Source: Planctomycetota bacterium
GTDB taxonomy: Bacteria; Planctomycetota; Planctomycetia; Pirellulales; Pirellulaceae
Assembly: GCA_024277285.1 (NCBI GenBank)
Contig: JAJRVM010000273.1
Location: 1-50,304 of the forward strand
DNA length: 50,304 nt
Reading direction: 5' to 3'
In this document: positions 18,725 to 25,784 of the stretch, piece by piece
Layout: every line of letters begins with the position of its first letter
How positions within the stretch are numbered: position 1 is the stretch's first letter
Program-made: the position numbers and the translations under genes
Notes under the pieces: model-generated
Database searches by the model: none
What the model was told of the DNA's origin: nothing
What the model saw: only the letters and a program-made list of their open reading frames with translations

Positions 18725-19066
18725 CTACGCGGTAGGCACCATCTCGATCGCGTCCCACGGGCAGATCTTCAATTCGTACGGATCGGCTTTGCGTCTGGGA
18801 ACGTGCACGCAACGCGCGCAACCGATGCAACGGTCGGCGTCAATCTCACACCAAGTGTCGATTCCTTTGACGCGTAAACCGGTCTCACGCAGCACAATGC
18901 AATCGACCGGGCATACCGCAATACATGCGGCGCATCCGGTGCAACCATCGGCATGGATCACGGCGATCGCCTTAGGTACCCGGCGACGCGGTTGCACGGT
19001 GTCTTGCACGGTGTCAGGCAATGCTTCGGCATCCTTCTTCACCATCTCGTTGCTCGTAGCGCCCAT
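18725..19066 (-). CDS. Ferredoxin-like 4Fe-4S protein
   Basis: 113 residues with two cluster motifs. The first is complete, CTGCAACIAVCP (Cys42, 45, 48, 52). The second has CIGCARC (Cys80, 83, 86), but the position of the usual fourth Cys is Pro90; Cys102 in KICPWDAIEM may replace it after a longer loop. The first 40 residues are polar and of unknown role. It should transfer electrons in the cytoplasm. The ATG at 19066 comes 3 bp after the lysA stop codon, which strongly suggests translational coupling with lysA. A redox partner is not visible here. Confidence 0.85.
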   Translation of the reverse strand: MGATSNEMVKKDAEALPDTVQDTVQPRRRVPKAIAVIHADGCTGCAACIAVCPVDCIVLRETGLRVKGIDTWCEIDADRCIGCARCVHVPRRKADPYELKICPWDAIEMVPTA

Positions 19067-19069
19067 CAG

Positions 19070-20341
19070 CTATGTGGGAATCCGCTCGCCGCGCATCAAA
19101 TCGTCGTAGCTCTGCCGAGCACGAATCTCGTGCACCGCGCCATCACGAATCAGCACTTCCGCCGCCATCGGCTTGGAATTGTAGTTCGATGACATCACAA
19201 ACCCATAGGCACCTGCACACTCGATTACCAGAAAGTCACCTACCGAGGCAAACGGGAGCGTTCGTCGACTGACGAAGCCACCTTCTTTCTGCGTAAAAAT
19301 GTCGCCCGACTCACAAAGTGGACCACCGACGACCACTTCCTGCACATTGCGCCGTGTGTTGCCGTCGCGCGGCACGATCGTCATCGGATGATAGGCTCCG
19401 TACATGACCGGACGCGCCAAGTTATTGAATCCGGCATCGAGCAAATAGAACACGTTGTCACCGGTCCGCTTCACCGCCCGGATCTCGCTAATCAGATAAC
19501 CACTCTCCGCCACCAGGTAACGCCCCGGTTCGATTTCCAGCGTGACCTTGTGGCCGAACTGATCTTCAATGCGTTTGCGATGCACATCCCACTGCTGGAA
19601 GTAACCTTGCAAGTCGGCCGGCGACTCGTCCGCTCGATACGGCACCGGCACGCCGCCACCGGCACTGATCGTGGTCACGCTACGACCGGCACGCAACGCC
19701 GCTTGCTCCATCGCGCCACACACTTTCGCCAAGTGCTCCATATCGGTGCCCGACCCGATGTGCATATGTAAGCCGTTCACTCCCAAACCGTGCCGATCGG
19801 CACGACGCAAACAGTCCTCCAACTGCTCATGCCAAATGCCATGCTTCGAATGCTCGCCACCCGTATTTGTCTTCTGGCTCATCCCGTGCCCGAATCCCGG
19901 GTTGATCCGCAACGTAATGTTCTTGCCCGGCGCAACTTGCCCCAACTGGTTAATCATGTCGGGCGAACCAACATTGACGGGCAAATCATGCTCGACCACC
20001 AGCGCCAGTGCATCATGGTCGAAGATATCAGCCGTGTATACGATCTCAGGCGGCTCGCCCTGCGCTCGGTAGCCAGCCGCTAGAGCGCGATGAATCTCGC
20101 CAGCACTGACCGCATCGACCAATACACCATGGCGCCGCATGAGGTCGACAATCGCTAGATTTGAACAAGCTTTCTGCGCATAGCGAACGACGTCAAAATC
20201 ACGTAACGAAGCGATCCGTTGCTGAATCGTCGCAGCATCATATACGTAGGTCGGCGTGCCAAATCGTTGCACCAGATCAAGGATCAGGTGGCCAGCGATC
20301 TCGGTGCGGAGCAGCGCCCGCGGGTTTGTCTCGGCAGACAT
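19070..20341 (-). CDS. lysA: Diaminopimelate decarboxylase
   Basis: A 423-residue fold-type III PLP enzyme. Motifs: TPTYVYDAATI, RYAQKACSN with the PLP-binding Lys57, VDAVSAGEI, LRINPGFGHG, LHMHIGSGT, the glycine loop SAGGGVPVPY, LEIEPGRYLV, GPLCESGDIF with the active-site Cys, and GAYGFVMSSNYN. It converts meso-diaminopimelate to lysine and CO2, the last step of lysine synthesis. I chose the ATG at 20341, preceded by GAG; the open frame runs back to 20599, but that extension only translates the 13-bp tandem array at 20452-20529. The ferredoxin gene follows immediately on the same strand. Confidence 0.93.
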   Translation of the reverse strand: MSAETNPRALLRTEIAGHLILDLVQRFGTPTYVYDAATIQQRIASLRDFDVVRYAQKACSNLAIVDLMRRHGVLVDAVSAGEIHRALAAGYRAQGEPPEIVYTADIFDHDALALVVEHDLPVNVGSPDMINQLGQVAPGKNITLRINPGFGHGMSQKTNTGGEHSKHGIWHEQLEDCLRRADRHGLGVNGLHMHIGSGTDMEHLAKVCGAMEQAALRAGRSVTTISAGGGVPVPYRADESPADLQGYFQQWDVHRKRIEDQFGHKVTLEIEPGRYLVAESGYLISEIRAVKRTGDNVFYLLDAGFNNLARPVMYGAYHPMTIVPRDGNTRRNVQEVVVGGPLCESGDIFTQKEGGFVSRRTLPFASVGDFLVIECAGAYGFVMSSNYNSKPMAAEVLIRDGAVHEIRARQSYDDLMRGERIPT

Positions 20342-20451
20342 TGTTTTCACTCGATTTCGTATCAGAAGTGGACTCGTATCAGTTTGAACCGAAGTCCAGC
20401 TTGACCATAAACGTAGAACAACGACATCGCCCCCACCGGGATTGATCACCC

Positions 20452-20529
20452 CAGTGCCGTTTCCCAGTGCCGTTTCCCAGTGCCGTTTCCCAGTGCCGTT
20501 TCCCAGTGCCGTTTCCCAGTGCCGTTTCA
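20452..20529. repeat. Tandem array, 13-bp unit x 6
   Basis: Six head-to-tail copies of CAGTGCCGTTTCC, the last ending in CA. The array lies 110 bp upstream of the lysA start codon, so it may sit between promoter and gene or within the leader. Confidence 0.95.
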
Positions 20530-20705
20530 TCGTACCGTATCGGATGCGGCGCACGTTGAAAAGAGCGTAGCGAAGGATTTGCGGTATGGCGATTGCCATT
20601 CAAGTACACCTAGGCCACCGCCCGCCTTGGGGCGGGCTCCGACACGGGCAGTCTTGGCCCTCCGGGGCGGTCGGCTGGGACAAATCCGATGGAGAGACGT
20701 TTCTT

Positions 20706-20790
20706 TGTAGCTGACCAGTCGAGCCCCCGGCCGGGACAAGCCCGGCGGAGGGCTACTTGCGATTAGCGTCTATCAGCGTCCACTAGCGGT
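20706..20790 (+). repeat. Dispersed ~75-85 bp repeat, best copy
   Basis: Reads GTAGCTGACCAG, a GC-rich centre with GGGACAAGCCCGGCGGAG, and an end containing AGCGTCTATCAGCGTCCA. The minus strand of 38044-38113 has the same elements in the same order (TAGCTGACC, GGGCATGCCCGGCGGAG, TCAGCGTCTATC), and 9184-9232 is a shorter copy. Confidence 0.6.
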
Positions 20791-20931
20791 CACCCATTTT
20801 CGGAACGCAATCCGGGGCTTGACGACCCCGGCAAAGGCTATCATAGCGCCCGCCTCTCAGGCCGCAACCAGTGAAAGAAAAGCAGCGCAACAAGACGAGC
20901 AACAACAACTTACGAAATTGACCAATCCAGA

Positions 20932-21022
20932 CAGCGCTTCATTTCAGCGCTTCATTTCAGCGCTTCATTTCAGCGCTTCATTTCAGCGTTTCATTTCAGC
21001 GCTTCATTTCAGCGCTTCAATT
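20932..21022. repeat. Tandem array, 13-bp unit x 7
   Basis: Seven direct copies of CAGCGCTTCATTT with one or two single-base variants (GTTTC in the fifth, CAATT in the last). The sequence is unrelated to the 13-bp array 400 bp away, although the unit length is the same. Confidence 0.95.
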
Positions 21023-21047
21023 CAGCTAAGCCCAGCGAGTGCAGGGG

Positions 21048-21377
21048 CTAGCTGAGGCTGGACGGTGCCAAGTCGTAACGGCGCAGTAGCTCGGGCAACA
21101 AAGCCCCGATGGGCAACACTTCGCCACGACGCGAAGTGTCGGATCGAGCTGAGCCACAACACGGCCGCTCACTACAGAACGAGCCGCCCCCATACTGGTC
21201 TGCGGCATACTGGTCTGCGGCGTACTGGTCTGCGGGACGGGTCGCCGCAATTGAAGACTCAGAAGATGCGGCCGTCGAGCAGACCGCAGCGCGTGTGACC
21301 ATCCCGGTCATCGAGTCGTGTGACGTCGGCAAGGAACCGTCCTGCACAGAACCGTATTGGGCCAATGTGGGATTCAT
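21048..21377 (-). CDS. Possible small protein of unknown function
   Basis: A 109-residue open frame. The ATG at 21377 is preceded by a strong GGAGG at 8 bp, the main reason to consider it real. The protein is Ser/Ala-rich, has a five-residue repeat (ADQY-A, three copies, from the 15-bp DNA array at 21191-21235) and ends in a helical, better-looking segment, LPIGALLPELLRRYDL. I do not recognise a family. It is downstream of the secreted protein at 21445 and on the opposite side of the 13-bp array. It could be a spurious frame opened by the repeats. Confidence 0.4.
   Translation of the reverse strand: MNPTLAQYGSVQDGSLPTSHDSMTGMVTRAAVCSTAASSESSIAATRPADQYAADQYAADQYGGGSFCSERPCCGSARSDTSRRGEVLPIGALLPELLRRYDLAPSSLS
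21191..21235. repeat. Tandem array, 15-bp unit x 3
   Basis: Three copies of CATACTGGTCTGCGG (third with CGTAC). The 15-bp length keeps the reading frame of the putative small gene that contains it. Confidence 0.9.
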
Positions 21378-21444
21378 GGTGAGAACCTCCAAGGAGTTCG
21401 ATTTCTCACATTCTACCCACTAGTGTACATTTGTCAACTATCGG

Positions 21445-23100
21445 TTATTTTTCCTCGCGGGCCGCCTTTCCCGCCAATTCCAAGACCCCTTCCTGGATTT
21501 CGAGTCGGCAGCCGATGCCATGGTCGATCTGCTTGACTGTAAACTCGATCCCATCGCCCCCCTGCGCCTGCTCGATCACATTCGCAAATCCTTGCAGCTT
21601 TTCATCCTTCTCATCCAGGCTGGCCAGGTACCGCATGATCGGCTTCAACGCGACATACAATCGTAATGGCAGTACCACCTGCTCGCCGTTTTCCTTCGAC
21701 TTGTCAGCCACTGTTTCCAGCAACTTGGCATTTTCTTTACCGATCGCAACATACAGCTGCTCCGGCCCGGTTGCGATGGTGATATCGAGGTCTTCCCCCA
21801 ACACCTGACGGGCGACTTTTTCTTCGGGAGCGATTGGCAGCGACAACGTATGCAGATCCAAGTCGTCGTGTTTCCCAGCAAAGAAATGGGCTTCCGGAAC
21901 ATCTGGTTCGTTCTTGACCAATTCAAAGAAATCCTGAAACGCACTCGCCAGTGCGTGGCCATCCGCTACTCGCACTCCGCCGACGAATTTGAACGACTTG
22001 GAGGCCAGCAGCAGCGTGGCACCGATGTCGGTCTTGCCTTGGAGCACCGTAGCTTCCACAACGCCCAAGACGCTATTGACGATCCCCTTGAGCGATTCGG
22101 GAGCCTTGGGGTCCTCGTCAATTCCCTTGTTGACCTTCTTGCGAACATACTGCAGAAACGTGCTGATCTGCTGTCGTCCTTGCTGGCTGACGCGCAGCGA
22201 TCCTTGCAACGTGACAGCCGCATCGTCGACTGCAAATCCGGTGAATGTGGACCGGCTGTCCAACGTCGAACGGAACTGCCGCGCGAGCGCTGAGCCATCC
22301 TTAGCTACCGCGTGCAAGTCGACATAGACGCACCGATTGGCACTGTCCGCAGCCCAGCCAATCGTTAACTGATCCGAATCGTTGATCAACGTGGTGGTCC
22401 ATCGCTTCATGCTGGTCCGCAGTGATTCCACAAATGCCTTGTCAAGCTCGGGGTCGTCCAATTTACCTGCGTTCAGGTCCGCGTCGATCCGGCTCTGCAA
22501 CGCGAAGTCGGCAACATCGCGCAGACCCTGGGGAATATTGCGGACGTAAAACCGCATGGCGATGCCATATTTCTTGTCCAGGCCACCAAGCATCGCAACC
22601 GGATCTTCCGGCAAGCGGGACAGATGTTGCGGGTTGTCGGTGAAGTACAACCATGGGCCCTGCTGTTTGAGATACACCCCTTTGCCCCACTCCAGCTTCT
22701 TGATACCGTTACCCAAGTCGTCCACTTCGGCACCCAGCTTGTCTTTCAACATGCCCAGCATTTTGTCACCATCCGGTATCGGCAAGAACCCAATCCCCTT
22801 CGGCTCGTCGTTCTCGATCGTGATCAATACGCCAGCTGGTCGAGTGCGATCGAAACCCTGCAGGAACATGGCGCTCATCACCTGCATTTGCCCCGCCACT
22901 TCGGCGCGACCGGCGGCCTTTGTCAGGTAGGCAAAGTCATCCATCAAGCGATCGATGCTGGCAATCGACAGAACGGCAACCGGTTTGACCGCCCCGTCAT
23001 CACTCGCCATGCTCGATTGCCCCAACGCACTGGCTGGAATGGCCGCCATCAAAGCGATCGCCCAAAACGTGCTGTAGACTTGACGGATCAACTGATTCAC
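21445..23100 (-). CDS. Exported protein of unknown function
   Basis: A 551-residue protein with a signal peptide (about 1-27, ending ASALG). It contains no motif I recognise. The sequence alternates short strands and helices, with several segments of the type SIDRLMDDFAYLTKAAG, GPWLYFTDNPQHL and PEQLYVAIGKENAKLLE. This gives the impression of a repeated domain of ~150-200 residues, as in large planctomycete secreted proteins of unknown function. The start is the second of two adjacent GTG codons, with AAGGAG 7 bp upstream, which beats the longer frame from 23133. The neighbours are not informative: gene-free stretches lie on both sides. Confidence 0.75.
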   Translation of the reverse strand: MNQLIRQVYSTFWAIALMAAIPASALGQSSMASDDGAVKPVAVLSIASIDRLMDDFAYLTKAAGRAEVAGQMQVMSAMFLQGFDRTRPAGVLITIENDEPKGIGFLPIPDGDKMLGMLKDKLGAEVDDLGNGIKKLEWGKGVYLKQQGPWLYFTDNPQHLSRLPEDPVAMLGGLDKKYGIAMRFYVRNIPQGLRDVADFALQSRIDADLNAGKLDDPELDKAFVESLRTSMKRWTTTLINDSDQLTIGWAADSANRCVYVDLHAVAKDGSALARQFRSTLDSRSTFTGFAVDDAAVTLQGSLRVSQQGRQQISTFLQYVRKKVNKGIDEDPKAPESLKGIVNSVLGVVEATVLQGKTDIGATLLLASKSFKFVGGVRVADGHALASAFQDFFELVKNEPDVPEAHFFAGKHDDLDLHTLSLPIAPEEKVARQVLGEDLDITIATGPEQLYVAIGKENAKLLETVADKSKENGEQVVLPLRLYVALKPIMRYLASLDEKDEKLQGFANVIEQAQGGDGIEFTVKQIDHGIGCRLEIQEGVLELAGKAAREEK

Positions 23101-24137
23101 CACGGATCTCCTTGCTGCTTCACCGGACCTCACGATCCGACCACATCACAACTCGACCGCTTTCCAGCCGAGTCGAATCACCCCAACACGCGTTTGCCGA
23201 GCACACGCGAATTGAACAACGCATAGCTTATCCCTCCAGGCCGACAGCGCGAAAACCGAAAAGCCAAGACCGCAGGAGCCGGAAGAAACGGGTGCGCTAA
23301 CACCCTTATCTTACCCGCGGAAACAGGGTTGAGTTTTGCGATTCCTGGTGCGGCGCATTCTAAGAACGTGATTTAGAATCTGCGGAACAACGGCTCGGAA
23401 CCGAAGATCGCTTAGTTCTACTGCTCAGTCGAGTTAGAAAACGGACCCATTTGTGCGTTGGGAACCAATTTCAAAGCACATTCTAACGCCTGATTTCGCG
23501 ACGCGGCGTTCCCCACCGAAGGAGCTTGAAACGGGGAACCAAGGAACAGGACCGCGCCGGGCGGCTGACGCAATGCCACCAGGGCGACCGCGCGGGACAC
23601 CCCCTCTACAGATCTAGCCATGCAAGTACGAAGACGCTTGGGCGGCTAAGAACGGGTGGCTCGAGGCAGTCCCACGACGAGCCGACGTAATGTCTATTGC
23701 TCCGTTCTTTGCCCGTGTGACGCTCGAATAGGGGACACCGTAGCTCGTCAAGAGGTTTTCTTCAGGAGGGCAAAGAAAACGACGGGCAAGAAAGACGTGT
23801 GACGCGGGCTGTTCTCGCCCTCGTGTACCGGCCCCCTTGTTACCGACTGAGCACTGTCGTTTGCAGACTGGGGGGGGCGAAAGCAAGCGCGAGACAAATA
23901 AAATCGCCACTGACAAGCAAGTTCTCAGTAGTTCAGCCAGCGCCGCAAACGGGATAGCGCCAATCAAGACAGACCGCGCAGCAGATTCGGTCGGCAAGCT
24001 CAACTGCCATGAAGACAGTCAAGTCGCGGCGTACTCCTGTTTTGGGAACTCTGTCGTGCGGCGCGTTCGTCCAATAAACAGACGAAAAGAGCAGGGGGAC
24101 GAACGGGTGCGAGCCATGTGCCAACACCTGATCTCCA
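23101..24137. other. Gene-free stretch of about 1 kb
   Basis: Short open frames exist on both strands, but none has a ribosome site plus family similarity. Seen in it: a hairpin with 7-bp arms GTTCCCC/GGGGAAC at about 23508-23539, and a segment near 23750-23795 whose minus strand (TTGCCCGTCGTTTTCTTTGCC) resembles 50238-50265. It may contain a promoter for the secreted-protein gene at its left end. Confidence 0.45.
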
Positions 24138-24359
24138 CTACCGCTCGCGGTACGTGATACGCCCCTTGGTCAGGTCGTAAGGCGAGAGTTCCACGCGAAC
24201 TTTGTCACCCGGGACTATGCGGATGAAGTGCTTCCGCATCTTGCCAGCCACGTGTGCAAGCACTTCGTTTCCGGTTTCCAACTGGACTCGAAAACGCGTG
24301 TTCGCAAGTGCCTGTGTTACGGTACCCTCCACTTCAAGGGCTTCCTCCTTCTTCCCCAT
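24138..24359 (-). CDS. infA: Translation initiation factor IF-1
   Basis: A 73-residue OB-fold protein, the normal IF-1 length. Motifs: [60 protein letters not shown], which is the universal IF-1 pattern. It binds the A site of the 30S subunit during initiation. The ATG at 24359 has GGGAG 6 bp upstream; a longer frame from 24485 has no support. It is not next to the ribosomal protein or secY genes with which infA often clusters; here repeat-rich gaps flank it on both sides. Confidence 0.95.
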   Translation of the reverse strand: MGKKEEALEVEGTVTQALANTRFRVQLETGNEVLAHVAGKMRKHFIRIVPGDKVRVELSPYDLTKGRITYRER

Positions 24360-24721
24360 AGAAATCTCCCAATCAAAGATGAAATCAAAATAGCGCGTGT
24401 AAAGTAGCGCGGATGAATCGTGCGTCGTGTTCTGCTTCGCTGCCATAGCGAGCAACTGGCGGGGCAGCTCCCCCCCTGCAAACAACGCGCGGATCGCAAA
24501 CGACTGTCAGATGCCACACGATAATTCTGCCGGGCAATTTTGCCGCGTAATAACCGGCAAACAAATCCGAAAATAGCAGCAAAAACAGAGTGGCCAGGAG
24601 TATCAACACGTACGTTCTGCGGTGTCGAAACAAGCAGACGCCAGCATCCAGGTGACAGTGCAATCTAATGTGAGCCCTTACAGTATACTCGTTACCGCCC
24701 CAGAATCCAGACGCATTGTGG

Positions 24722-24773
24722 CACGGCACTCCGTGCCGTGAAAAGAGACAGTGGCACGGCACTCCGTGCCGTG
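24722..24773. repeat. REP-like palindrome type 1, two tandem copies
   Basis: CACGGCACTCCGTGCCGTG at 24722-24740 and again at 24755-24773, each followed by AAAAG. The spacer is AAAAGAGACAGTGG. The upstream flank CCAGACGCA is shared with the single copy at 10666. Confidence 0.8.
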
Positions 24774-24930
24774 AAAAGAAACAAACAGCCTGGGAGTGAA
24801 TCGACATGCTCCCGTCACGTTCGGCCAGCGGTGTACCGCCAGGAGCCCAGACTGGGCTGACGAAAATGCTCTTGGCGTGCTCTTTCTGCTAACCGAACGC
24901 ATCGGCGCCCGGTGGCACTGGAATGGGGCT

Positions 24931-25232
24931 ACGTTTTTTTAGGCCCTCCGGGCCAAAAAAAGTTCGTAGCTGGGCCCGCCAAGGGCTCAGCAGAAGCGCC
25001 GGAACCGTGTCACAACAGGAGGAAACCATGAAGCGAATTAGGCCCGGAGGGCCGGCATAGCCTCTGCCGGTGCCGTTCGCGCCAGAACCGGCAAGCCCCG
25101 GCAGGGGCGACACAGGAAACGCGATCGGTGCTGCCTGTATCGCCCCTCCGGGGCTTTTTTGGGCTCCGAGTTGCCAAGTTCCGGGGTCTGACGACCCCGG
25201 CAAGGGCGGTGTTGGCCCTCCGGGCCAAAAAA
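24931..25232. repeat. GC-rich composite repeat cluster
   Basis: The palindrome GGCCCTCCGGGCC occurs at 24942-24954 and 25214-25226, and its complement near 25042-25054. A related GCCCCTCCGGGGC followed by six T lies at about 25143-25161. CCCCGGCAAGGGC blocks lie between. The same building blocks occur at 13585-13645 and near 20650 and 20811. Confidence 0.65.
24934..24961. terminator. Possible bidirectional terminator
   Basis: Seven T residues, an A, the palindrome GGCCCTCCGGGCC and seven A residues follow one another. Read on either strand this is a GC hairpin followed by a U run, the layout of an intrinsic terminator. It is part of a repeat family and is far from any gene end, so a termination role is only a possibility. 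Confidence 0.35.
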
Positions 25233-25365
25233 CGGTCGATGATCCGTGGCATTGGTGCCGGAGAAGTGCGCTGCGAGACTCATCAAGTGCCCGGGGGCAT
25301 AGCAAGCTCTGAGCACGAATTCCCTCCAGTTTCACCAAACACCCACCGTTTCAACACGCCAGGCC

Positions 25366-25403
25366 CAGTCCCGAATTGCAGTCCCGAATTGCAGTCCCGA
25401 ATT
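25366..25403. repeat. Tandem array, 13-bp unit x 3
   Basis: CAGTCCCGAATTG is repeated with the last copy one base short. It lies ~380 bp upstream of hrpA. Confidence 0.9.
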
Positions 25404-25784
25404 AACCGCCCTAGACCGGACCTGATGGCAGCCAATAGGATGAGTGCAGGGAACCAACATCGCCACGCCGAACCTTCGGCGCGTCCGTTGGGTCCAAGTC
25501 CCTTAGGAGAAGAGCTTGGCGGTTTGACATCGCTCGCGGCTCGACGCTTCACACCACCCACACGGACCAGAACGACAGCCATCCATGGCAGCCATGTGTT
25601 TATCGTGTCGCACGCACGGTACGGCCTCCAGAGAGTACGGCCCCCAGAGAGAATGACTCGGAGAGAACGGCCCCCATCACGTAAAACCCACCATTAGACG
25701 ATTGCCTGGGCGCAACTCCTCTCGAACAACGAGCGGTGCGGGCCAAGTCTTCTGTAGGGTTCTCAACAATCAGGTCTACGCGGC

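Larger units (their letters stand above)
20530..21047. other. Gene-free repeat-rich stretch
   Basis: Holds no believable gene. It contains a GC-rich segment at about 20620-20680 (GGCCCTCCGGGGC), the dispersed repeat copy at 20706-20790, a CCGGGGCTTGACGACCCC unit at 20811-20828 and the 13-bp x 7 array at 20932-21022. Confidence 0.5.
24360..25784. other. Gene-free, repeat-packed stretch of 1.4 kb
   Basis: No gene can be supported. It contains two tandem REP-like palindromes (24722-24773), a series of GC-rich palindromes and GACCCCGGCAAGGGC blocks (24931-25232), a 13-bp x 3 array (25366-25403) and short direct repeats around AGAGAGTACGGCCCCC at 25629-25670. Translations of this stretch give Gly/Pro-rich pseudo-proteins that come from the repeats. 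Confidence 0.55.

Noticed and set aside
20452..20529. CRISPR array
   Set aside because: The units are contiguous with no spacers. The same holds for the arrays at 20932, 25366, 42241, 42345 and 42505.
20342..20599. N-terminal extension of LysA
   Set aside because: It is a translation of the 13-bp tandem array and has no similarity to LysA; the ATG at 20341 gives the normal N-terminus.
24889..25338. Minus-strand open frame of 149 codons
   Set aside because: Gly/Pro-rich sequence derived from the GC-rich repeats; open frames in other phases read the same blocks.
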